This document shows, piece by piece, positions 50,541 through 61,403 of a stretch of DNA of 64,000 nt. The position numbers and the translations under genes were made by a program. Position 1 is the stretch's first letter. Each line of letters starts with the position of its first letter. Origin of the DNA: Rotaria macrura (taxonomy: Eukaryota > Rotifera > Eurotatoria > Philodinida > Philodinidae). Under the pieces are notes generated by a model. That model saw nothing but the letters and a program-made list of their open reading frames with translations. It searched no databases and was not told the origin of the DNA. The DNA is taken from positions 124,001 through 188,000 of the forward strand of contig OENT01000090.1 in assembly GCA_900239685.1 (NCBI GenBank), read 5' to 3'.

Positions 50541-51209
50541 ATGGAAAATACTACTGAAAAAACCGTACAACAAGATGAAACAACACCAGTTGTCGAATCA
50601 GTAATTGAAGCAACACCAGAAAAAGTAGAGGAAAAGTCGAAAACAAATGAAGAACAACCCGTAACTGAAGAAACATCGAAAATTGGCGATGAACAATCGA
50701 CAACTGAAGAAACATCGAAAACTAGCGATGAGCAATCAACAACAGAAGAAACATCCAAAACTAATGGTGAACAATCAACATCGGAGGATGCATCGGCTAA
50801 GACGACTGATGCCGCAGAAGTAGTAGAGAAAAATGAAGAGACCGTAGCAGTAGCTGAAGAAGAAAAACCAGCATCAACTGATGAACAAGAAAATGTGACG
50901 GATACCAATGGATCCTTACCAGCAACAAGTGTTTCACCTGGTCGAACAAATGTACCATTGAAAGAAGTAAATGAAACTGAAAAAGACGATACAGCTGTTC
51001 TAAGCAATGGTACAGATAGTGCGGTTAGTAAAAAACGTGAACTTGAACAAGAAGAAGAAAAAACAGATGCTGGAAATGATGGTGATGAACGAACTGGTGA
51101 TCAAGCGAAAAAAATAAAAATATGTGAAGCAACTGATGCACCCATCATGGAATCGAAAGAAACAGAAAAAAATGGAATCGTTAATGGGAACACGGCTGTT
51201 GAAGTTTGA
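50541..51209 (+). CDS. acidic, intrinsically disordered Glu/Thr-rich protein B
   Basis: A single exon of 222 residues starting 15 nt after a TTCTTCTAG acceptor. Almost the whole protein is Glu, Thr, Ser, Asp, Asn and Lys. Residues 42-80 are three tandem 13-residue repeats of the form TEETSK-x3-EQST. Two basic patches, SKKRELEQ and QAKKIKICEA, lie in the last quarter and can act as nuclear signals. Composition recalls prothymosin-like or other acidic nuclear proteins, but no family signature is present. It probably shares ancestry with protein A (KKIKI motif). Confidence 0.75.
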   Translation: MENTTEKTVQQDETTPVVESVIEATPEKVEEKSKTNEEQPVTEETSKIGDEQSTTEETSKTSDEQSTTEETSKTNGEQSTSEDASAKTTDAAEVVEKNEETVAVAEEEKPASTDEQENVTDTNGSLPATSVSPGRTNVPLKEVNETEKDDTAVLSNGTDSAVSKKRELEQEEEKTDAGNDGDERTGDQAKKIKICEATDAPIMESKETEKNGIVNGNTAVEV

Positions 51210-51579
51210 TCTAGCAGATTAAAAGAATTTTATTATTCTTAATTCGAATTCTTTTTTTTTTTTGACTTAGATTTATGTTAATATGTGACAGATAAGAAAA
51301 TTTTCATTTATCTATTCATTTTTCTGTTTATTGTACTGTCAGATGTAGGTTATTTTGTTCTCTCTGATGAATGTTGTGTAGTTCTTTTCTTGTCTAATTA
51401 TTGTATCTGTTCAAATATATATTAATAGTAAAATAGGTCATTTCAACAAAGCGTTCTTCACAATACAAAGAATCATAACGAACATTTCATTGGGCAGTAA
51501 CTATAAAATGTCCATAGAATGAATTGTACATCATAAACAATGAAATCATGATTTTCGTACTCTGTAAAGAGTAGATATG

Positions 51580-51913
51580 CACCAGTGCCAGTTAACTGGG
51601 TACTGGCCCGGCTGCGTATTTTTACAAGTCAACTCATTTTCAAGATTAGATAATCTAATATATTAGCATAATTAAATAATTATCGATTGAGTCATAGATT
51701 ATTTAAACAGATACCTGGTCAAACTGGCACCTAGTGAATTAGAAATTCGTGCATGCCTCCATGCACCCGTAACTCTATATACCTTAAAGTTTCTTACAAA
51801 GAGTACCTCTATTTATTTGATTATGAATTGAGGGATGTTGACAACCTGTCCGACTGGGTCATTTACCAAGTCGGACTAGTGTACCAGTTCCAAGTTCTTT
51901 ACTGGTACTGGTG
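51580..51913. mobile_element. degenerate inverted-repeat element (MITE-like)
   Basis: The left end CACCAGTGCCAGT (from 51580) and right end ACTGGTACTGGTG (to 51913) are inverted copies with one mismatch in 13. Similarity continues weakly outward (GTAGATATG versus GTAGTATA). Inside are further palindromes such as GTCCGACT ... AGTCGGAC. The patch is GC-richer than its surroundings and has no coding capacity. The target duplication is unclear. Confidence 0.5.
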
Positions 51914-52502
51914 TATACTACCTAGTAACGAGTCGGCCGGCTGTTAAAAATCGAGGGTTTTTAATAATCAAATAAATTTTCAGTTGTTGAATTCATTGTT
52001 CATCGATAATCAGAAAATTCATCATAAGAAAACAGCAGTTTACATTCAGAGGTATCAAAAGACCATTAGAAATAATCGTCATCGATATCTAGTGCCATTA
52101 AAACAATGAAAACAAAGCACATCTGTGTGCAAAAAAGTTGTTTATCTGTGATATGACTAAACATGTTTCTGAATCAGATTCGAAAATCGATTGAGGCACT
52201 TGAAAAACCTTACTGATTTCTCGTATACAAATTTATTGGATCTTCCCCAATCAGCATCAACATTGCTGAACGACACAACACATAAAGAAAGAAAAGTACA
52301 TGAACCTTCCCAACTTTCACCGGTTCATTTAAACGTGTAAAATGGATCTCTTGACGCTTTGAATATGCTTTAGCATCCTCTTTGTAAAGTAATGAAGTGG
52401 CTTTTACATATATTTCATTTATCGAAATTTATACTTTTCAAGTCAATGGAGTAATCTGATGTCAGTTTTTAGACTGAAACAACTAGATTTAGAATAGGCC
52501 AT

Positions 52503-52552
52503 AAGCAACCGACACAAAATTTTTCTTATGAAACCTTTTGTGTCGGTTGCTT
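52503..52552. repeat. perfect 17-bp hairpin
   Basis: AAGCAACCGACACAAAA at 52503-52519 is exactly reverse-complemented at 52536-52552, with a 16-nt spacer. There is no nearby gene for which it could be a terminator. Confidence 0.85.
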
Positions 52553-53942
52553 CAAGTGATTTCATGAGACTAAAAGAAAGTCAGAAGCTTAATGCAGTGT
52601 ACTAATGATATCACAGGTTAAATAGAAATTTACCCTTGGAATAGAGTCATAAAATTAGATACTCGATCAATATTTGATAAAAATTGAAAAGTAAGAATGA
52701 CAGGTAATTATGGTAGTGAGAATGCTGATTGTATGTATATCGATCAATACAAATCTGTTAAAAGTCATAAACAATTATTGAGTCTAGTTGGTGTCATCGT
52801 AGTTCATGAGCATCCTCTTATACTAAAACAATTATTACTGCATGTTCTTTCGGCATCTTGCGACCAACTTACATAAAGATTGCAAATAATAGTTTACGTT
52901 CATTACACAAGTGAACCATTTTTCTAATTGATGAAGCAACCTAGCCATTCTATTTAATTATCCACGCTATGTTGGATTCCCATACTTGCCGTTTCTTCTC
53001 GAAGCAACGGGGTGAGGTAGAAGGCGCAATATAGATATCGGTTACATTTTTCCATCCTTGAGGTCATATTTCAAACGCAGGGGGTCGCATTTCACTGCCT
53101 CTATTTACACCCCTATCTCAAATTACTTGACGTACAATCGAAGATAAACGAACGGTCAGATACTTGACATAAGTTTGAAAATAACATTAAAAAAAATGAA
53201 TCGTGAATTCACAGAGCATGAATAATTTTCCTACTTCAAGTTACATGTATTTAAGGATCGTAAATATGTAAATGTTACTGCATTTGAAGAACTGACATCG
53301 ATAGAAATTGATGTTGTTCAATTGCGCCTAGTCAACATTTGTATACATGGACATAACATATATGCAGTATATGCGTGAAGTAAAACTATAGGTAACCAAA
53401 ACTAGATATTCGACTAGAGAAACTTATATGCTGAGATGTTTTCCGAAAAGTGTCATCTATATTCGAACAAGATATCAGTTCCACTTGCTTGGTAGAGAAT
53501 TTATATATGTATTTAGATGAGAGTAACTCATTTATATGTTATTATTCATCATTTTAATGAGAATCTATCTATCTTGTCTATGAAATGACAAAAGTGATCT
53601 TTTTTAAGAACAAAATACTGAAGTCTTCTTCAATCTATAATTATTTTATTTATACATCATTTTTTTCTAATTTTGAAAAGGAGAATATTCCGACTTAGAA
53701 AATAAATGACTACGAGTGCAGTTAAGTTTACAAGAAAACATGAATATTTTGTTACAAAAGTATGCCGCCACGCTGTGGAATATTAAAATGAAAATCAATC
53801 TTTGACTATCCAGAAATGAATAACAGGCGTTTTATCTAATTTTCACAGATATCACTGATATAAACAATAGAATCATGGTAAATGTTGATTTGTGTTGGTT
53901 GCTGTTTATGTTTTGATGAAATATTCGCTATCTTCAATCTTA

Positions 53943-54277
53943 CCCAGGTCGAACAAGCACGGTCGTAAATGACCGTATACGGCAAAATGCATGGTCCAGT
54001 ATTACGATCGTATATCTCCGTGTCGTATACGGGGAAATACGACGATATACGGAGAGTAAAACGATCGTTTATGGTCCTCGTATACAAAATCCGTAAACGG
54101 CTTCCGTTTTCTACCGTATTCCTCCATATACGATCGTATTTGTCTGTATACGACACGGCGATATACGACCGTAATACTGTACCATGTAAAACGCTAAAAT
54201 ACGACCGGTTACGATCGTGTGGGGAGCGTATACGGTCGTTTACAGCCGTATACAAAGTCCGTAATCGTCGACCTGAG
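53943..54277. mobile_element. TA-flanked, almost fully palindromic MITE
   Basis: 335 bp with ends CCCAGGTCGA and TCGACCTGAG, inverted with one mismatch and flanked by TA on both sides. The two halves are imperfect reverse complements over most of the element. For example, the left CAGTATTACGATCGTATATC pairs with the right GATATACGACCGTAATACTG. It is saturated with CGTATACG-like motifs and rich in CpG compared with its surroundings. The TA duplication points to Tc1/mariner-type mobilisation. Confidence 0.8.
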
Positions 54278-55711
54278 TAGTTATTTATTCGCCCGTAAGA
54301 CAAAGCAAATGACATAAGCTAGTAGATGTATTTCCTTCTTGAAATTACAAACGGAAGTTGTAACAGGAACCGAATCAGTAATGGATCTAATTTTACAATA
54401 TAGTTCAAATTAATATCCTATGATTCGTTAATTTTTGGCACAAAAATAAGATATAAAATATCATTTTCCAATCGATGCAATAATGATATGTGATTGAAAA
54501 AAAGATTGTTTTCTTTATTTTTGTTGTTCACCGTAAAATTTTGAAAGTAGAAACGAACTTGAGAAGTTCTCGTCAACTACAGTCATGATTTTGATGCATT
54601 AGTAAAGGATTTTTTTTCGTCCATTGTTTATGCTACTCGATTACTCCATATTACAAATAACAATGACCCGTAATACTACTTTCTCTGCAGGGGTAAATAA
54701 AAAATGTATCAATAATAGTAGAACTCAATAATTTAAATTTGAATCTGTTTTTCTTTTATTTACTTAAAAATCATGTGGAAACGTCTGTACAGCTCCTAGA
54801 AGTGACTACATTCAATAAACATACTTGAATTATAATCAAAAGTGGTTGATTGTTATTGCTCATTAAGTCGCGTGCAGTCAGCCGACTTATTGTTTTCATA
54901 TAGGTTAGTTGCTATGATAAATTTCTTCATCTTCTTACTCAATTTTTTTCCTCCTCGACGCATGACTCACAATTCAAGTCAGACACTCGTTCTCCGTATC
55001 TAAATATCATTTTTAATGGGAAAAATGTTGCCGGGATCCTGAGAAGGTGACGAGTGCACATTTGAAATTTGTTTTCCGAAATTCGGCACCCATCGGGAGA
55101 TATAAGATATGTGGAAAACAGCAATTAGTAGCTGATAGTTTCCTTATATGGAATCTGCTGACTCAGATTCATTATCTCTTGCTTGTCAGACAAATCACCA
55201 TAGCTAAACGCGATTGAAATTGATTATGATTTCCTCTCTATGTGAGTGTAAGATTTTGTAATAACAGATTTCATACAGAGTCATGTTATCTAAGAAAAAT
55301 AGGTAGACTACCAAAAATATTTTGAAATTCCGCAGAAACTATGAAACGTAAAATGGTTCTTTTTTTTACTGTGAAATCATTTCAAGATCTAACGGACGAA
55401 AAATGAATCCGTACCAAAAACGAAGAGCGATCCCAGTTCGAGACGCACTCTGTATGGTTTGCGCGCTAAATCCTTACTATTCCGTTTAGAAGTTAAGTGG
55501 CTCCTTCCTTTTGGTGGCGCACCTTTTTTCGTCTCGCAGATTTTTAAAAGATTCCCCCAATGCAACCACTGAAGGAACCATTTTAGCTTTCGTCGCTTAT
55601 GGAAAAATTTAAAGGGTTTGGTAGTGCACCTAACTTTTTTAGAGAGTGGATAATCTAATAAATACATTAACTATGAAAATAGAAAATAAATCTACGACAT
55701 AATACTCTATT

Positions 55712-56682
55712 TAGAGTACTGCGACCCGACCCGATCCAAGGGTGGCTGCCGGTTCAAGTTTTGCCGGGTGTGGTCGGGCCAGGCTCGGGTTTGATTCAAC
55801 AATTTTTCCGGTGCTATTTTTTCATAATATATGTTTCTGTCTTGTATCTTCTTCTATGCCACATAGAATGAACAGTGAAGTAGAAATCAATCGGTTGATG
55901 CTCACAGTAATGTACGAATGCATGCGAGATGCAGTATTTTAACGCTAGCTACGTTAAGCAAAAGCAAACCATCCAGATACTAAAGACTTTTTGAAAAGTA
56001 CGGTATTTCGTAATTCGCAGAAAAAACAAAGTATCTGGAGTCTGATATCTAAGATGAAAATGTACACGTGTCTCCCTCTTTTTTATGTATTTTACTTGCA
56101 GATGAAACTGAGGATATTTTCTTTTAGTTCAATCGAGCGCGCTATCAAAATTTCTATTGTTCTTTTAGATTTGAGACAATCAATAATTATCTTCTTGTGC
56201 TATTGTTGTTGAATAATAACTTCTTATACGATAAATGTTCGCCAAGTTTATCAAGTTATCTTGCTGATACTTGGAGGTGCTTAGTTATCTAGAGCAAATT
56301 ACCAAAATATACTTTGCCAATAGAAATGAAGCGTCCATTTGTACTCCGTGTCAGATTTCTATTAAAACTCTGCGAGCTGTTTTCGTTCGAAGAAAGAATT
56401 ATCTCTTTTTCATATTTTAAATTTTCTTGTTATTATCGTTCAGAAATGAGTTCAAAAGAAAATACTCGAAAGTCTATTCAAAACGAAGAATATCCAATAC
56501 TGGAAAAACCCAAATCAACTGCTACATGATGGAATTATTTTAATCGTATTAAAAACACTAAAGGTGAAGTCGTTCGTTACGTACAATGTGTACATAGTGT
56601 ATTTGCTGTAAAAAAAACCCGTCTTTATATTATTGCATCGGTCGGGTGCGGCTTCAAAAGGTTGAACCTGTGCAGTACTCTA
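55712..56682. mobile_element. decayed hAT transposon with BED-finger remnant
   Basis: 971 bp with terminal inverted repeats TAGAGTACTGC (55712) and GCAGTACTCTA (to 56682), flanked by a perfect 8-bp duplication ACTCTATT at 55704-55711 and 56683-56690. The left subterminal region carries CCCGACCCGA-type repeats typical of hAT elements. Near the right end a plus-strand frame (about 56444-56625) contains MSSKENTRKS, then a TGA at 56527-56529, then WNYFNRIKNTKGEVVR and YVQC. This is the W-x-(Y/F)-F ... G ... C spacing of a BED zinc finger, the usual N-terminus of hAT transposases. The second zinc cysteine is not seen and the catalytic domain is absent, so the element is dead. Confidence 0.88.
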
Positions 56683-58375
56683 ACTCTATTTGACGAGATA
56701 CAGTCATTTTACATGAAATTAGATGAGACAAATGCTTACAGTGACAGATATATAGATAGCTCAATGGTCTCTAAAGAAAAGTAGCTAGAAAACGATTCAG
56801 ACTCTTCACTACCTTACTCACAAAATCTTAACTGAATAAAGGTTATAACATATGCTTGACAATAACTACTGTATGTCCAAAAGTGATTCAACTAATGAAT
56901 CCAATCATCGTTGAAATAACTCGTGCAACTCAATGAAATAAATAAAATAGATAATTAGTAAGCTCGGTTAAAATAAATGTCCTGTCTGCAGTCAACCGAC
57001 ATTCCAACCAGTGCATAGCGCTGAATGGCACTCTAGTATATCTAGTAGTCTACAGAAAAACGGACGGCAAACAACTATGCTTTTGTTTCCTGCTTAGTTT
57101 AGCTGTTCTATAATAAATGAATTATCGTAAGGACATAGTAGTCGAATGAATTACTTTTTTTTCGGCTCCTTACCTTTCTTAAAAAAATTAGACTGTTGCA
57201 ACATTGAAATGATGAAGTTTGCATAAGGAAACTTTTCTTTACTGTGTAAACGAACAATAAATATGTATCATAGTTCTTAGGTTATCTAGATGTAGTGATT
57301 GTGTAAAAATTCTCCATTGAAAGTCAAGTAGATTCTTTATCTATTGATAAGATTGTATTTATCGAACGATCTTTAGAACGAATGAATTTCGGGTGCCTAT
57401 TTCCCCATTCAATTTGTAATCTGTTGGAATTCAGTGTAGCTTGTCGATCATATCTTACAACAATGCATGTTTTGTTGTGTATTCCTCTACAGAAATGAAC
57501 TAGCCAATCTAGAGGTAAGATCCGCTGAAGCACTAAATTTGACTGCTGTTCTATCTAACAGAGAAAACATTAGAAAAACCGATTGAAGCATAAAAAAAGA
57601 CAGAATACTCGACGTTTGTACAAAATCTACTGTTTCTATCGTTCGATTGAAATAGGTTTCAACAAATAATCTAGAAATTCAAGGTCGGCACTCTGTTGAG
57701 TAGTACGTGTGTAATAAATACGTGGAATTCATTTAGTAAATAGGTTTCACTTCAGCAAATATAAAAGTCGTAAGTGATTCTCTCTCAGTCTAGTATATTT
57801 TTTACAACAGCTGTTAGCACATTCTTGAGAAGTTGACGTGTAAAAGAGCGTGTTTCTACGGTTGAAAATAATGGCAAAAGTACTGATGCCTCTTTCAGAT
57901 AGGTTTCTTCTATCAACTTTGTTGTATCCTCTTTGAATGTAGCGAATGAGGACTTTACAGGTTTTGCAACTTAACCTTTCCATATGTAAGCCGGTCTTGT
58001 TTATTACACTAAGCAACTATTGACGCATCGTAAGAGTAGTTTCGTTACAGAACAATTTTCATACAAGTTGATAACACTGTGTATTATCGAATGATGAAGA
58101 AATTATTCGTGTCATATTTTCGTTTACAATTAGAATAGAAGAAAGAGTAATCATTTACATAATACTGAAGTCAAATACATATGTATTACACATTTGTTTA
58201 ATAATACTTTTATTTAAGAAAGGAAAAAAAGTTCAAATACAGAACGTTACTATCTTACATCAATAGATACAAAGTAAAATCGAATCGAAAGAATGATCGA
58301 TATACACATGAAATAGAAAGAAAACGTTCTATTCATCGTACATGAAGATGGATCTGACAACAATTGTTCTATGTT

Positions 58376-61300
58376 TTAAACACTGTTATTATCATCATTT
58401 GATTGTTGCTGTTGCTCCTTCTCTTGAGTTTCATTGTCTGCTTGAATGGTAGCTGCTGTAAGACGGAAACGTGTTCCACGTAATTGTGTTTCGTCATCTT
58501 TATTCATACACGATATCGATTCTGATATATTGGGATCTGACGCACACGAATGTTCACAAACTTTATGTAGACTATTCGGTATATGATGATGGTGAAAATG
58601 ATGATGATCAAGTGCTGTGCATGCTTGATATGTATTATAATGCATAGAACTATGCCAATTGCATGATCCATGTGAATGAATAGTTTCCTCATGATCTTGA
58701 TGATGCGAACCAGTGAGTGATTGGTCTTGTTGATGTTGAAAGAGTTCAGTCCATTTCGGTGGTAGAACATCCATCATCAAAGTCTTTAATAAATAAAAAC
58801 ATAATTTTATTACAATTAAATTACTTTTGTTAAAAATGCTTAGTATTGTTCTTCAACTACTAACCGATAATTTTTGCTTATTTTTAAGTGCAATATCAAG
58901 TCGTTTTGCATCTTCATCGAATTGTACCATCGTTTTATAGAGTTGTTTAACTTTATCTCGTGCTTGAACATTATTTAATGTTAAATCATTTTCATTTGTC
59001 ATATCTAAATCATGTAACGATGCCAATGCAAGTAATTGTTTATGTAGTTCACGTTTTGCACTATCATCGGTATGAAATGTCGTTGAAGTTCCAGTTTTAT
59101 TATCATCGATAAGTTCTTCTGCATTATGAACTGTTTTTTGATAATCACGAAATCGACGCATATCATTATGAAAAAATCGATCTGCATTAGATTGTTCTTG
59201 CTCATTTTTCGCATTCGTCGGTGCAACTTCTTTTATTCGTAAGACGATTAGACCACAGATCACAATACATATGATATTAACAAGTGCGAGAAGAAAACTC
59301 GAAATAGCCAATATAAATGTTTCAATTGACATACTACATGAATACAACGATTGATATTCATTTGACAAAAACATTTGACATGTCAAATTATTATGTGGAT
59401 AAATTTTACGTTGGAAAGTCTGTCGTAATCCAAAAGTAAGAGAATATATATATACATATTTATGCAAAGCAATTTACATACGTAAGTTATATTCGAACGA
59501 CGACCAAATGAATTTGGCAAAATTGCTGTTAAAAATGAATAACCTAATAGAAAACCCTGAATATCGAAACAAAACCTTATTAGTATATGTAGAATATATT
59601 GTCATTGAAATCATACTGAATTGACAGCTGGTGGAAGTAATGATGCTGATATGGCAACACCAACTAATGAACCTAAAAAGACAATGCAATGAAAACATCT
59701 GTGTGATATTTATAATATTTTATCGATCTTACCGGCATTTCCTCCTAGAACTGATAATGCAACACCAGCTCCGGAAGGTAATGCAATCATACTACCAACT
59801 GATAATCGGGCTAGATCACCACTAATATAAAAATGATTATTCGAATATGAAATGAATTGAATTTGGAACTAAAATAAGTTGAATACCGTGCTTTCATTTC
59901 AGCTGTCGGAAACGATGTCGTACTACCCCAACTAGTTTCCCATACAGATGTTCCTAGACTGATTGAAAAACCTTAACAACAAAACAAAGAAAGAAAATTA
60001 TTCGAGAAAAAGAAAACAATCATGCTGCTCTGAATTCTACCACATAGAATACAAATGAGAAGACCCAGAAATTCTGATCGAAGACCAGCTCTCCAAAGTG
60101 AATGATCGTTAATACAAAATCCGAAAACAATAGCTAAAATAGGACCCTAGCAACATACAGATGAAAATTTAAATCAGCGACCATTCATTATTCTCAATTA
60201 CAAACCATCAAAGGTGAAATAAGCATTGATGCAACAAGTATAACTGAACTATTTTCAAGTAAGCCAAGAGTAGCCAAAATACTAAATAAATACAATGGAG
60301 AGAGAGAGAGAAGCGAATTAAAACATTGAATTCTATGAATATGAAACCTGGCTAGTGTAAGAAGAACGACAAAATCAAATGTGATTGAAGATTGTGAACG
60401 AATAGCTTGAACAACTTGAAAAACCATTAGACGTGACCGAATACTTTGCATGAAGTCTGCTCGAATAGATTTACGCCGCTGTGCTTGTCTTTGAGAAAGA
60501 AGAAATAAAATGAATTTCTTTAATCATTCTTTTGTCCTTATAGGATCTCTTTCATTATTACTGAGCAGGAAGTGCAAGAGATGATGCTACTTTCGAATGA
60601 ATGATAGAAGGTTTTGAAATATAATCTACATTTGCGTTAAGTGATGTTTTCGACAATGCTGGTACTTTACATGATGTCAATCTTGCACAGCCAATAGCAT
60701 ATGTAAGAGGTAAAACTCTAGAAACAGAACATAAGTCATAAGTGCATATACTAAAAATCGTAAGATTCGTACGCTACTCGAGTACCAGGTAACCGACCGA
60801 TACCTATTTCAGATAAACGATGAAGAATTTCTTCACAAAATGTACCGACTTCCGAAATGAATGTTACCTGTAAAATAAAAATTCTATCTCGAATGTGAGA
60901 TTACAGTTTTATCAATTTACTTCATATTGTTTTTCATCAACAGAAAGAACCCATGTTGAAAATTCGTGTAACCCATATTTATCAAGAATCTCATGTTTCA
61001 AAAGCTATGACAAACAAAACGTATGAAATAGACATAAAGAATTTGAAAATATTTAGTTCTTTCGATAACATGATAAACGAATTCATCGATGCAAGAAATG
61101 ATGAAAAGTGTTTCTCAAAAATATTGAAATATTATCAACCTGACATGGAGACGGTGAAGCTAATGACATCGGTTCAATGATTTCGGACATCGTACGATGG
61201 ACGTGTGGTATTTCACTATCAGCTGATTCATTTACATGCTAAAAAATACAATCACGTTCTATAGCTTAGTGGGTTTTTGAAGAATAAAGAAAAAGAACTT

Positions 61301-61403
61301 TTCATATGTTTACATGATGATTATTTGCCATGTTATCTTCATTATTAACAGGAACGGTGGAATCGTTCGGTAAAAAAATAATGAATAAATGGCGATCACA
61401 CAT
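58376..61403 (-). CDS. DUF389 family membrane protein with His-rich tail, 14 exons
   Basis: Exons: 61403-61314, 61238-61140, 61004-60921, 60867-60773, 60717-60562, 60488-60348, 60281-60206, 60146-60041, 59971-59887, 59821-59733, 59672-59617, 59556-59482, 59419-58865, 58783-58376; 2115 nt, 704 residues, every phase consistent. Residues about 64-125 form a small alpha/beta module (ILDKYGLHEFSTWVLSVDE, VGTFCEEILHRLSEIGIG). The DUF389 membrane core follows: LENSSVILVASMLISPLM (about 228-246), GPILAIVFGF, LARLSVGSMIALPSGAGVAL and GSLVGVAISASLLPPAVNS (about 341-359). One more hydrophobic segment lies near 415-445 (FILAISSFLLALVNIICIVI). A long cytosol-like helical region and a His-rich tail (LDHHHFHHHHIP, SHHQDHEETIHSHG) complete the protein. 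DUF389 is mostly bacterial and archaeal, of unknown function. Confidence 0.92.

Larger units (their letters stand above)
51210..58375. other. 7-kb gene-poor region rich in decayed transposons
   Basis: Apart from the elements listed separately (51580-51913, 52503-52552, 53943-54277, 55712-56682) I see no gene. A GC-richer patch at about 55390-55670 has two imperfect direct copies of a GGTNGTGCACCT-like motif (near 55517 and 55619) and may be another old element. An isolated CACCCCTA near 53108-53115 resembles a hAT end, but no partner was found. Confidence 0.55.

Noticed and set aside
50541..51007. Long Ser/Val-rich minus-strand frame opposite acidic protein B
   Set aside because: It mirrors the Glu/Thr codons of the sense gene; no independent coding evidence.
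53100..53115. CACCCCTA end resembling a hAT terminus
   Set aside because: No matching left end or 8-bp duplication found nearby.
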